Shown here: in pieces, positions 18,275-26,571 of the stretch | How positions within the stretch are numbered: the first letter of the stretch is position 1 | Layout of the letters: each line of letters opens with the position of its first letter | NCBI RefSeq assembly: GCF_039631355.1 | Contig: NZ_JBDIVF010000008.1 | Span: 88,740-152,739, forward strand | Direction: 5' to 3' | DNA from: Uliginosibacterium paludis | GTDB lineage: Bacteria > Pseudomonadota > Gammaproteobacteria > Burkholderiales > Rhodocyclaceae | DNA: 64,000 nt | Position numbers and translations under genes: made by a program | Notes under the pieces: generated by a model | The model's database searches: none | Told to the model about the DNA's origin: nothing | Seen by the model: only the letters and a program-made list of their open reading frames with translations

Positions 18275-19840
18275 TCAGTGCGCGCCGGCGTCAGCTGTGC
18301 CCGGTCCGCCGCCACCGATCTGGCGCCGCTGGGCGAACCAGACCACCGCGATCAGGGCAATGAACACATAGCCCGAGAACCAGAAGAACTCGGTGGCCGA
18401 CAGCGTGGCCGCCTGCTGGTCAATCAGCCGGTTGATCATGGCCAATGCCTGCTCCAGCGAATAGCCCTGCGACTGCAGGCCGTCGAGCGCGGCCCGGGCG
18501 GTCGGGTTGTAGGGATCGATCGCCTGAGCGAGCTGGGCATGATGAAGCGTGGCGCGGTCCTGCCAGAGCGTGGTGAAGATCGAGGCTCCGAAGGCGCCGG
18601 CGGTGATCCGCACGAAGTTCTGCAGGCCGGTGGCGCTGGCGATCTGCTGGGGCTTGAGCCCGGAGAGGCTGATCGCCGACAGCGGCACGAAGAAGGTCGC
18701 CATCGCCGCGCCCTGGATCAGCTGCGGCCAGACGAGGTCCATAAAGGCCAGGTTCACCGTGAAGTGCGAACGCATGAAAGAGGTCAGCGCGAAGACCATG
18801 AACGCGACCGAGGCCACCATGCGCGGATCCATCTTCGGCAGGTTCTTGCCCACGATGGGTGACAGGATGATCGCCAGCAGCCCGACCGGAGCAGTCGCCA
18901 GGCCGGCCCAGGTGGCGGTGTAGCCGAGGAACTGCTGCATCCACAACGGCATGATCACCACATTGCCGAAGAAGAGGCAGTAGCCCAGCGAGACGGCCGC
19001 CGTACCGATCAGGAAGTTGCGTCCCTTGAAGAGCCGCAGATCCACCACCGGATGCTCGTCGGTCAGCTCCCACACCAGGAAGAAACAGAAGCCGATGAAG
19101 GCGACTGCCGCGAGCGCGATGATCAGGCCGGAATCGAACCAGCCTTCATCCTTGCCCTTGTCGAGCATGATCTGCAGCGAGCCGACCCAGATCACCAGCA
19201 GCGCCAGCCCGATGTAGTCCACCGGCTTCTGCTGGGTCGGTGACTCGCGCGTGCGGAACACCCGCCAGCACAGCCAGGCCGCGATCAGACCGGTCGGAAT
19301 GTTGATGTAGAAGATCCACGGCCAGGACATGTTGTCCGAAATCCAGCCGCCCAGAATCGGCCCCATGACGGGCGCGACCAGCGTGGTCATGGCCCAGATC
19401 GCCAGCGCCACGGCGGATTTCGCGGGTGGATAGCTCTGCAGCAGCAAGGCCGATGACAATGGGATCATCGGCCCGGCCACCAGCCCCTGCAGCACGCGGA
19501 AGGCGATCAGCATGCCGATGCTGTTGGCCATGCCGCAGAGCGCGGAGGCCAGTACGAAGAGCAGCACCGAGGTGACGAAGACGCGCACCTGGCCGAAGCG
19601 CTGCGCAAGCCAGCCGGTCAGCGGCACGGCAATGGCGTTGGAGACGGCAAAGGAGGTGATGACCCAGGTGCCCTGGTTGGGGGACACGCCCAGATCCCCT
19701 GAAATGGCGGGAATCGAGACGTTGGCGATGGTGGTGTCCAGCACGTTCATGAAGGTCGCCAGCGCCAGCGCCACCGTGGCGATGACGCGGGTCGAGCCTT
19801 CAAGCGGCGGATGCGAGTGCGATGCCTGGGGCGCAGCCAT
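18275..19840 (-). CDS. emrB: EmrB-type DHA2 MFS multidrug exporter subunit
   Basis: The product is 521 residues with about 14 transmembrane helices. The DHA2 motif LDTTIANVSIPAISGDLG lies in helix 1, QGTWVITSFAVSNA in helix 2, GWLAQRFGQVRVF is motif A and APVMGPILGGWISD is motif C. Together with the membrane-fusion protein and the outer-membrane factor encoded just upstream it would form a tripartite pump that exports hydrophobic drugs or weak acids directly across both membranes. It starts 9 bases after the EmrA stop, is the last gene of the MarR-led operon, and converges with the pectate lyase gene. Confidence 0.92.
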   Translation of the reverse strand: MAAPQASHSHPPLEGSTRVIATVALALATFMNVLDTTIANVSIPAISGDLGVSPNQGTWVITSFAVSNAIAVPLTGWLAQRFGQVRVFVTSVLLFVLASALCGMANSIGMLIAFRVLQGLVAGPMIPLSSALLLQSYPPAKSAVALAIWAMTTLVAPVMGPILGGWISDNMSWPWIFYINIPTGLIAAWLCWRVFRTRESPTQQKPVDYIGLALLVIWVGSLQIMLDKGKDEGWFDSGLIIALAAVAFIGFCFFLVWELTDEHPVVDLRLFKGRNFLIGTAAVSLGYCLFFGNVVIMPLWMQQFLGYTATWAGLATAPVGLLAIILSPIVGKNLPKMDPRMVASVAFMVFALTSFMRSHFTVNLAFMDLVWPQLIQGAAMATFFVPLSAISLSGLKPQQIASATGLQNFVRITAGAFGASIFTTLWQDRATLHHAQLAQAIDPYNPTARAALDGLQSQGYSLEQALAMINRLIDQQAATLSATEFFWFSGYVFIALIAVVWFAQRRQIGGGGPGTADAGAH

Positions 19841-19849
19841 GTCGGATGC

Positions 19850-21025
19850 TCAGCTGTGGGCCAGATTCTGCTGGATGATTTCACGCACCCGCGCACGCGC
19901 CTGCTCGATGTCGGTGTCGGCCGTCTTGATGCTGGCTACCGGTGTCACGGCAGACGGAGCAGGCTTCGCGCCCTCTTCGTCACGGGTATTCACTTCCGCC
20001 ACCATCGACAGGCCAATGCGCAGCGGATGGCGCGCAATCTCTTCCGGGTCGAGCGCGATGCGCACCGGCACACGCTGCACCACCTTGATCCAGTTGCCGG
20101 TGGCATTCTGCGCCGGCAGCAGGGCAAAGGCGGCGCCGGTACCGGCCCCCACACCGGCGATGCGGCCGTGGAATTCCACATCCGAGCCATAGACGTCGGC
20201 ACGCAGGGTAACCGGCTGACCGACCTTCATGTGGCGCAACTGGTTTTCCTTGAAGTTGGCATCCACCCAGACCTGATCCAGCGGAATCACCGTCATCAGC
20301 GGCGTGCCGGCGGCCACGCGCTGGCCGACCTGCACATTGCGGCGGGCGACCATGCCGCCCTGCGGGGCCGTGACCTGTGCGCGCTGCCAGGCCAGCCAGG
20401 TTTCCTCATAGCGCGCAGCGGCGCGCTGCACTGCCGGGTGCGCTTCAACCTTGATGCCATCGGTCTGGCTCTTGCTCGCCGCCAGCTGCTCCTGCGCGGC
20501 AGAGAGCGTGGCTTCGGCGGTCTTCAGTGCGTCACGCGTGTGATAGAGCTCTTCCATCGCCAGCGCGCCGGTGTCGGCGATGGCCTGACGGCGGACCAGA
20601 TCCTGACGCAGGCGATCCACCTCGGTCTGGCGGGCACGCACCTGCGCCGCCAGCGTGTTGTTACCGGCGAACACGCCGCGCATCTCGCGCACGGCTTGCG
20701 CCAGCGCAGCTTCGGCCTGCTCCATGGCCACGCGCGCATCGGCCCGGTCGATCTCGACCAGCAGGTCGCCTGCCTTGACGCTGTCGGTATCCTCGACACG
20801 CACGCTCAGCACGGTGCCGCCCACCTGGGGCGTGATCTGCATGACATGGCCATTCACATAGGCGTCATCGGTTTCCTGGAACCAGCGGCCGTGGACCAGC
20901 CACCAGGCCGCCCAGGCCAGACCTGCCAGCACGAATACGGTGGCCATGACCGCGAGCAGGGCCTTGCGCTTGCGCGGCTGACCCTGAACGGTCTGGATGG
21001 AAGGGGAGGGAGTGTTATCGCTCAT
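19850..21025 (-). CDS. emrA: EmrA-type periplasmic adaptor (HlyD family membrane fusion protein)
   Basis: The 391-residue protein has a cytoplasmic start, one membrane anchor (residues about 22-42), the biotinyl-lipoyl half motif (QITPQVGGTVLSVRVEDTDSV), a coiled-coil hairpin (about 95-205) and the second lipoyl half APQGGMVARRNVQVGQRVA. The beta-barrel segment DQVWVDANFKENQL is the EmrA hallmark. It links the inner-membrane exporter EmrB to the outer-membrane channel. It lies 24 bases after the NodT-type gene and 9 before emrB, so the three are almost certainly cotranscribed. Confidence 0.93.
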   Translation of the reverse strand: MSDNTPSPSIQTVQGQPRKRKALLAVMATVFVLAGLAWAAWWLVHGRWFQETDDAYVNGHVMQITPQVGGTVLSVRVEDTDSVKAGDLLVEIDRADARVAMEQAEAALAQAVREMRGVFAGNNTLAAQVRARQTEVDRLRQDLVRRQAIADTGALAMEELYHTRDALKTAEATLSAAQEQLAASKSQTDGIKVEAHPAVQRAAARYEETWLAWQRAQVTAPQGGMVARRNVQVGQRVAAGTPLMTVIPLDQVWVDANFKENQLRHMKVGQPVTLRADVYGSDVEFHGRIAGVGAGTGAAFALLPAQNATGNWIKVVQRVPVRIALDPEEIARHPLRIGLSMVAEVNTRDEEGAKPAPSAVTPVASIKTADTDIEQARARVREIIQQNLAHS

Positions 21026-21049
21026 GGTCGTCTTCTCTTTTCAGGACGT

Positions 21050-22513
21050 TCAGGACTTGGATTCGGTACTGCCGGTCTGGCCGGCACTGCGGGAGAAAGG
21101 ATCCTGCGCGGCGGTGAAACCGCCCCCCAGCGCCCGCGCCAGCCCTACGGCGGCATCGAGACGATGGGCGCGGACGTCGATATCGGCGCGGTCCTGCCCG
21201 AGGCGCTGCATGCGGGCGGAGAGCAGCTGGATGCGGCTCGCCAGGCCCTGCCCCATGCGGGTCTCGACCAGCTTCACGCCACGATCGGCCGCGGCCTGCG
21301 CTTCCCTGACCCGCTCGCCCTGACGGGCTGCACCGTCGAGGCTGCGCGCCTGATCTGCCACCTCGCGCATCGCATCGACGAGATTCGCGTTGTACTGCTC
21401 GACGGCGGCGTCATAGTCGGCCGCCTTGCCCGCCAGGCCGGCACGCAAGCGGCCGGCCTCGAAGATCGGCAGGCGCAGCGTCGGCCCGATGCCGTAGATG
21501 CGGGAAGCCGGGTCGAGCAGATTGTCGAGACCGATTGCGCTGAAGCCGGCGAAGGCGGTCAGATTCACGCTCGGGTAGAACTGTGCGCGCGAGTAATCGA
21601 CGTCGGCGGCCGCAGCTTCAACCCGCAGGCGGGCTGCCTGCAGATCGGGCCGGTTGGCCAGCAGATCGGAGGGCAGTTGCGAGGGCAGGTGCGCATCCAG
21701 TTCGCCACTGATCGCTGGCGGCGTCAGCCGGCTGCCGGCTTCCGGCCCCTGCCCGGCCAGCGCGGCCAGCGCGTTGGCCTGCAGGCTGATGCGTTCCTCG
21801 ATCTGGGCGCGTTCGCTGCGCAGCTGGGCAATGCCCTGATGCTGCAGGTTGCGGTCAATCTCGGCATCCAGCCCGGCCTTGAAGCGCACGCCCTGCAGGC
21901 GCTCGGTTTCCTGACGCAGGCCGATCTGCTGGTCGATCAGCGCGATCTGGCGGTGCAGGCGGTCGAACTCCAGATAGGCACGCGTCACGGCAGCGGCCAG
22001 GGCCACACGCGCCGCGCGGGCCTCAAGCTCGCTGGCGGCGCGTGCCGCCTTGGCGCCTTCGAGCGCACGGCGATACTTGCCCCACACGTCGAGCTCGATA
22101 CCGGCATCGAGCGCGAGGCGGTTGTTGGTGCGCGTCTTGCCGGCATAGGTCGGCGAGACCATGCCTTTCTCGCTGAAGCGCTGATCGATGGATTCGCCGT
22201 TGAGCGCCAGCTGCGGCCACAGCGCGCTGCCGGCCGCATCGGTCATCGCATTGGCGCGGCGAATGCGGGCGTCTGCCAGCGCAAGATTCGGCGAGTCCGC
22301 CAGTGCGCTGCTCACCAGCGCGTCGAGCTGCGGATCGCCAAAAGCCTGCCAGTAATTCTCGCGAACCGTCCATTCAGCGCTGTTGGCGGCGCTGAGGCGG
22401 CCCAGGCTGTCAGCCTGCTTCAGCCTGGAATGCGGCTGGATGTCGCTGTGCGTGGCACAGGCAGCCAGCCCGATACCGGCGCAGAGCAGCGCCAGCGTGC
22501 GGACCTTCATCAT
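21050..22513 (-). CDS. Efflux outer membrane lipoprotein, NodT/OprM family
   Basis: The product is 487 residues. A lipoprotein signal (LALLCAGIGLAAC, lipidated Cys at about residue 19) is followed by two repeated outer-membrane-efflux domains with long coiled-coil stretches. Family motifs include VRENYWQAFGDPQLDALV near the start and LLANRPDLQAARLRVEAA in the middle. It should form the trimeric outer-membrane channel of the EmrAB pump. ATG 22513 overlaps the marR stop by 4 bases and has GGAG 8 bases upstream, which indicates translational coupling. A second Met follows directly. Confidence 0.93.
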   Translation of the reverse strand: MMKVRTLALLCAGIGLAACATHSDIQPHSRLKQADSLGRLSAANSAEWTVRENYWQAFGDPQLDALVSSALADSPNLALADARIRRANAMTDAAGSALWPQLALNGESIDQRFSEKGMVSPTYAGKTRTNNRLALDAGIELDVWGKYRRALEGAKAARAASELEARAARVALAAAVTRAYLEFDRLHRQIALIDQQIGLRQETERLQGVRFKAGLDAEIDRNLQHQGIAQLRSERAQIEERISLQANALAALAGQGPEAGSRLTPPAISGELDAHLPSQLPSDLLANRPDLQAARLRVEAAAADVDYSRAQFYPSVNLTAFAGFSAIGLDNLLDPASRIYGIGPTLRLPIFEAGRLRAGLAGKAADYDAAVEQYNANLVDAMREVADQARSLDGAARQGERVREAQAAADRGVKLVETRMGQGLASRIQLLSARMQRLGQDRADIDVRAHRLDAAVGLARALGGGFTAAQDPFSRSAGQTGSTESKS

Positions 22514-22992
22514 GATGTGATCTCCGTCGAGCCGAGATTGCTGAGCATGCGTCGCAGCATGCCCCGGAAAACTTCAACTTCCTCCGGCCCGAAGCCTTCG
22601 GTCATCCTGGCAATGAGCCGCTTGCCCACCACGCGCAGCTGTGGATACAGCGCCTCGCCCTGCGGCGTGAGGCGGATCACCACCACGCGGCGGTCGTCCG
22701 TCGAGCGCTCGCGCGCGATCAGCTGCTTTTCCTCGAGCCGGTCGAGCATGCGTGTCATCGCGCCGGTGTCCTGCCCCTGAAAGCGCGCCAGATCCGCGCA
22801 GGTCGGCGTGCTGCCGCCCGCGATGTGCATCATCACGACCCATTGCGCATGGGTGATGTCCAGCCCGACGAGTTCTTCGTCGAGCGTGGCCGACATCCGC
22901 CCCTTGATGCGGGCGATGAGGTAGCCCAGGCTGTCTTCCAACCGGAAGGGGTCAGTCTGGAGCGCCGGATCGGTGGGCTGCACATCGGTCAT
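22510..22992 (-). CDS. MarR-family transcriptional regulator of the efflux operon
   Basis: The product is 160 residues with a winged helix-turn-helix: CADLARFQGQDTGAMTRMLDRLEEKQLIARERSTDDRRVVVIRLT holds the recognition helix and the wing with its conserved DDRR. Long helices at both ends would form the dimer. It is first in an operon with the tripartite pump and most likely represses it until a phenolic or drug ligand binds (family knowledge). ATG 22992 is chosen because AGGAA lies 9 bases before it. The alternative ATG at 23046 falls inside the operator-like palindrome, leaving no room for a leader. Confidence 0.92.
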   Translation of the reverse strand: MTDVQPTDPALQTDPFRLEDSLGYLIARIKGRMSATLDEELVGLDITHAQWVVMMHIAGGSTPTCADLARFQGQDTGAMTRMLDRLEEKQLIARERSTDDRRVVVIRLTPQGEALYPQLRVVGKRLIARMTEGFGPEEVEVFRGMLRRMLSNLGSTEITS

Positions 22993-23044
22993 CGGGATAC
23001 GTTCCTGTGGAAACACTGCCGCGTCACTATCTGCCACGGCATTC

Positions 23045-23058
23045 ACTGCCTAGGCAGT
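23045..23058. promoter_or_regulatory. Perfect 14-bp palindrome, likely MarR operator
   Basis: ACTGCCTAGGCAGT is its own reverse complement and lies 52 bases upstream of the MarR start codon used here. MarR dimers bind palindromes of this size in their own promoters, so autoregulation of the marR-nodT-emrA-emrB operon is the natural reading. AT-rich bases (TTAAAATTA) flank it on the promoter-distal side. The function is inferred from position and symmetry. Confidence 0.7.
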
Positions 23059-23471
23059 TAAAATTACGCGCCCGATACGGCGGCGTCAAGCTCACATGAA
23101 AAATAAACACACCGCGCAGTCATGCCGCGATGCCGCCCTGCCGGGAAGACGCTGGCGCATGCACCACCCGGTGGGGCGCATGCACCAGCTCGGACCTGCA
23201 GGAACGTATGATCCCGATGCCTGCGCAGCCCCGAACTCGCTGCAACACTCGTGGTCTATCGTGCCGACCGGGGGCTCTCCGATCCGGCAGCAGGCACGCA
23301 GGTGCGAGTGCTGCGGCCGGTCCATGCACCATGCCGGACAGCACTCCGCCCGGACGCACCACCAAGGGGACGTCGCCCGCCCAATCGACGGCCGGAGGCC
23401 CGCCATCAGTTGGCACAGTTCTCGCAACAGGGACAGCGCCGATAAAACAGCTCCATCAAGGGGGAAAATGA
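23059..23471. other. Intergenic region between the MarR operon and the ATP-grasp operon
   Basis: This 413-base divergent region holds the start of the efflux operon on the left and a sigma-54-like element on the right. Several frames stay open through it on both strands, but they are rich in Arg, Ala and Pro with no domain and no ribosome-binding site, so I do not call a gene. Confidence 0.5.
23411..23425 (+). promoter_or_regulatory. Candidate sigma-54 promoter of the ATP-grasp/alpha-E operon
   Basis: TGGCAC-N5-TCGC gives the -24 GG and -12 GC with exactly ten bases between them, one mismatch from the TGGCAC-N5-TTGC core. It lies about 45 bases upstream of the GTG start. Sigma-54 control often points to nitrogen or stress regulation. 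No enhancer site was identified, so this is a candidate only. Confidence 0.42.
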
Positions 23472-24923
23472 GTGGCACCGATCCAGAGTCAGATTTCCGC
23501 CCCCGCGTCCAGCACGCGATTCTTCGATGAAATGAACGCCGCCAGCGGCGAGATCCGGCCGCACTACCAGGGCTATGTGGACTGGTTCGACGGCATGAGC
23601 GCCGAGCGCATGGCGCGCAAGCGACAGGAAGCGGATGCGCTCTTTCATCGCTCGGGCATCACCTTCGCGGTGTATGGCGACGAGGAAGGCGCCGAGCGCC
23701 TGATTCCCTTTGACGTGATCCCGCGCATCATCCCGGCCCGGGAATGGACGAACCTCGCGGCGGGTCTGCGTCAGCGCGTGAAGGCGCTCAATGCCTTCAT
23801 CCACGACATCTACCACGGCCAGGAAATCCTCAAGGCCGGCAAGATCCCCGCCGAACAGGTGCTGAACAACGCGCAATACCGGCCCGAAATGCAGGGCGTG
23901 GACGTGCCCAAGAACATCTATGCGGCGATTGCCGGCGTGGACATCGTGCGGGCCGGCGCGGGCGAGTTCTATGTGCTGGAAGACAACCTGAGGGTGCCTT
24001 CCGGGGTGAGCTACATGATCGAGAACCGCAAGATGATGATGCGGCTCTTCCCCGAGCTCTTCGCGAAGAACCGCGTCGCGCCGGTCGATCATTACCCCGA
24101 CATGCTGCTCGACACCCTGCGCGCCGTGGCGCCGAAGGGCGTGCCCGATCCCACCGTGGTGGTGCTCACGCCGGGCAGCTTCAACAGCGCCTACTTCGAG
24201 CACGCCTTCCTCGCCCAGCAGATGGGTGTCGAACTGGTCGAGGGCAAGGACCTCTTCGTGCGCAACGAGCAGGTTTTCATGCGGACCACGCAAGGCCCGC
24301 AGCGGGTGGATGTGATCTACCGCCGCATCGACGACGACTTCCTGGACCCGCTCGCCTTCCGGCCCGACTCCATGCTCGGCGTACCGGGCATCCTCTCGGC
24401 CTACCGGGCCGGCAATGTCACCCTGTCGAACGCCATCGGCACCGGCGTGGCCGACGACAAATCCATCTACCCCTATGTCGGCGACATGGTGCGCTTCTAC
24501 CTCGGCGAGGAGCCCATCCTCAACAACGTGCCCACCTACATGCTGCGAAAGCCCGATGACCTCGCCTACACGCTTGAGCACCTGCCCGAGCTGGTGGTGA
24601 AGGAAGTGCATGGCGCGGGCGGCTACGGCATGCTGGTCGGCCCGGCTTCGACGAAGGCGCAGATCGAGGACTTCCGCCAGAAGATCCTCGCCGCGCCCGA
24701 GAAATACATCGCCCAGCCCACGCTCTCGCTGTCGACCTGCCCGACCTATGTGGACACCGGCATCGCGCCCCGCCACATCGACCTGCGCCCCTTCGTGCTC
24801 TCCGGCGACGAAGTGCGCTTCGTGCCGGGCGGACTGACCCGCGTCGCACTGAAGGAAGGCTCGCTGGTGGTGAATTCGTCGCAAGGCGGCGGCACCAAGG
24901 ACACCTGGGTTCTGGAGGACTGA
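23472..24923 (+). CDS. Circularly permuted ATP-grasp protein (stand-alone)
   Basis: The 483-residue protein belongs to the circularly permuted ATP-grasp family (DUF404/DUF407). Visible family stretches are ITFAVYGDEEGAERLIPFD, LKAGKIPAEQVL, FYVLEDNLRVPSGVSYMIENR, VVVLTPGSFNSAYFEHAFLA, VEGKDLFV, RIDDDFLDP and, near the end, SQGGGTKDTWVLED. Family members are predicted to form amide or peptide bonds using ATP; the substrate is unknown. The GTG start at 23472 is preceded by AAGGGGG about 8 bases upstream. The alpha-E gene begins 2 bases after its stop. A second, fused copy of the pair lies on the opposite strand. Confidence 0.9.
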   Translation: MAPIQSQISAPASSTRFFDEMNAASGEIRPHYQGYVDWFDGMSAERMARKRQEADALFHRSGITFAVYGDEEGAERLIPFDVIPRIIPAREWTNLAAGLRQRVKALNAFIHDIYHGQEILKAGKIPAEQVLNNAQYRPEMQGVDVPKNIYAAIAGVDIVRAGAGEFYVLEDNLRVPSGVSYMIENRKMMMRLFPELFAKNRVAPVDHYPDMLLDTLRAVAPKGVPDPTVVVLTPGSFNSAYFEHAFLAQQMGVELVEGKDLFVRNEQVFMRTTQGPQRVDVIYRRIDDDFLDPLAFRPDSMLGVPGILSAYRAGNVTLSNAIGTGVADDKSIYPYVGDMVRFYLGEEPILNNVPTYMLRKPDDLAYTLEHLPELVVKEVHGAGGYGMLVGPASTKAQIEDFRQKILAAPEKYIAQPTLSLSTCPTYVDTGIAPRHIDLRPFVLSGDEVRFVPGGLTRVALKEGSLVVNSSQGGGTKDTWVLED

Positions 24924-24925
24924 GC

Positions 24926-25873
24926 ATGCTCTCGCGCACCGCTGATCACCTGTACTGGATGGCCCGCTACATCGAGCGCGCCGAAAACCTCGCCCGCATG
25001 CTGGACGTGAACAACCGCATGCTGCTCGTGCCGCAAAGCGAACTCGAGATCCGTCGCCTCTGGCGCGAAACGCTCGACTCCATCGGGCTGCTGGAAACCT
25101 ATGTGGCCTGCTTCGGCGAAGACGTCGAGCCCTCGCATGTCGTGCATTTCATGGCGCTGGACCGCAACAACCCGGGCAGCATCTATTCCTGCCTGCGCGC
25201 AGCGCGCGAAAACGCCCATGCCGTGCGCGGCACGCTGACGTCCGAATTGTGGGAAACCATCAACGCCACCTGGCTGGACCTGCGCCGCTTCGACATCAGC
25301 AAGATGGGCGCGGACGAGCTCGACAATTTCTTCGAGTGGGTCAAGCTGCGCTCGCACCAGTTCCGCGGCGTGTCCTTCGCCACCATGATGCGGGACGAAG
25401 CGAACTGCTTCCTGCGCCTGGGCACCTTCATCGAGCGGGCCGACAACACCGCGCGCATCCTCGACGTGAAGTACAACTTCATCAACGAGGCCCCGCGCCG
25501 CGACGAATCCGGTGAGTACTACCAGTGGAGCGCCCTGCTCCACTCGGTGTCGGCCTTCGAGATCTACCGCCGCACCTATCGGGACCAGATCACGCCGGCG
25601 CGGGTCGCCGAGCTCCTGCTGCTGCGGATGGACATGCCGCGCTCGCTGGCCTACTGCACCGACGAAATGCTGGGATTCCTGAACCAGGTTTCGAATGGCC
25701 GCTCCGACGAAACACAGCGCCGCGCCGGCGAGCTGGCCTCCAGCCTGAAATACGGTCGTATCGAGGACATCCTGGAGACCGGGGTGCATGAATACCTGAC
25801 CCGTTTCATCATCCGCATCAATGACATCGGCAACCGGCTGGCGGCGGACTTCCTGCTGCCGGTGACGGCCTGA
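24926..25873 (+). CDS. Alpha-E domain protein (DUF403)
   Basis: The product is 315 residues and almost entirely helical. It opens with the family signature LSRTADHLYWMARYIERAENLARMLDV (conserved W, R and ER-E-N residues) and later has LGTFIERADNTARILDVKY, an internal echo of the first motif. Alpha-E proteins always accompany circularly permuted ATP-grasp enzymes; their biochemical role is unknown. Start codon follows the ATP-grasp stop after 2 bases, so the two are cotranscribed and probably act together. The stop codon overlaps a 10-copy heptamer repeat. Confidence 0.9.
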   Translation: MLSRTADHLYWMARYIERAENLARMLDVNNRMLLVPQSELEIRRLWRETLDSIGLLETYVACFGEDVEPSHVVHFMALDRNNPGSIYSCLRAARENAHAVRGTLTSELWETINATWLDLRRFDISKMGADELDNFFEWVKLRSHQFRGVSFATMMRDEANCFLRLGTFIERADNTARILDVKYNFINEAPRRDESGEYYQWSALLHSVSAFEIYRRTYRDQITPARVAELLLLRMDMPRSLAYCTDEMLGFLNQVSNGRSDETQRRAGELASSLKYGRIEDILETGVHEYLTRFIIRINDIGNRLAADFLLPVTA

Positions 25874-25941
25874 GTCGGGAGTCGGGAGTCGGGAGTCGGG
25901 AGTCGGGAGTCGGGAGTCGGGAGTCGGGAGTCGGGAGTCGG
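25872..25941. repeat. Ten perfect tandem copies of GAGTCGG (G-quadruplex motif)
   Basis: Seventy bases consist of ten identical heptamers that begin on the second base of the alpha-E stop codon. Adjacent copies create nine GGG runs separated by the 4-base loop AGTC, which is the G3-N4 pattern of a G-quadruplex on the plus (sense) strand. It lies where the plus-strand operon and the minus-strand transglutaminase operon converge. Confidence 0.95.
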
Positions 25942-26296
25942 CATCAGTTTGGCCGGCTTCCGGCTTGGAGCGGGGGCTTTCTGCGCCTGCCTGGCGCAGA
26001 TGTGCGGGCTTCAGGCCTGAGGTGAATCCCTCGTTTGATCAGAAGGCCCGGCGTTCTGCCGGGTCCGCGACATTCGCGCTGAAACTCAGGCCCGCCACGC
26101 GCGAGGCGGATGCAATCCGCATGCCTCTTTCATGCCGCCATCCGGCACGGCCACCGGCCGTCGCAGCCGGGCGGCAGGCGGCTTTCCTGAATGATCCGCC
26201 GGACGGCAAGCGGTGTTTGCCGCCGGCCAGCGGCGCCTGCCCCACCCCGCAACATGGACTGCCGCGGGTGGTCAGGACAAAGCCGACAATGCGCAC
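25942..26296. other. Intergenic region between converging operons
   Basis: These 355 bases contain short GC-rich inverted repeats such as CCGGCTTCCGG and GCGCCTGCCTGGCGC but no T-tailed terminator and no convincing gene. I see nothing else in it. Confidence 0.5.
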
Positions 26297-26491
26297 TCAG
26301 CGCAGCGAGAAGTTCGGCGGAATCAGCGGAATCGAGCGCCGGGGTGCGGCCGTTTCTTCCCGCGTGGCGAGGCGCGCGGCAGCCATCGCCGAAGCCGCGG
26401 CATGGCCCGCCCGGGCGAGCTCCGGAAGCGAGGGGGATTCATCTGCAGCGCAGGACCACGAGAAATCCGACATTTCGCGTTCGATCAGCAT
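26297..26491 (-). CDS. Hypothetical 64-residue protein downstream of the transglutaminase gene
   Basis: The predicted product starts MLIEREMSDFSWSC, has an Ala-rich central helix (ARAGHAAASAMAAARLA) and ends in a basic, Pro-rich tail IPLIPPNFSLR. ATG 26491 is preceded by AAGGAG with a 6-base spacer, one of the best ribosome-binding sites in this part of the window, which is the main reason to accept the gene. It is 80 bases downstream of the transglutaminase gene on the same strand. No signal peptide, membrane segment or recognised domain. A substrate or partner of the ATP-grasp/transglutaminase enzymes is possible but unproven. Confidence 0.55.
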   Translation of the reverse strand: MLIEREMSDFSWSCAADESPSLPELARAGHAAASAMAAARLATREETAAPRRSIPLIPPNFSLR

Positions 26492-26571
26492 GGTCATCTC
26501 CTTGCGTATCAGGCGGTTTGCCTGCAAAGGAACATGCAACAAACGTTCCCGACACGCAAAAAGGATCCGCT

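Noticed and set aside
19811..22780. A 989-codon plus-strand frame across the efflux genes
   Set aside because: It mirrors emrA and the NodT-type gene on the opposite strand and has the His/Arg/Gln-rich composition of a shadow frame.
23096..23530. A 144-codon frame before the ATP-grasp gene
   Set aside because: Composition is low-complexity Arg/His/Pro, it runs into the ATP-grasp gene in another frame and has no ribosome-binding site.
25651..25944. A minus-strand frame encoding PDSRLPT repeats
   Set aside because: It is only the heptamer array read on the opposite strand, then antisense to the alpha-E gene.
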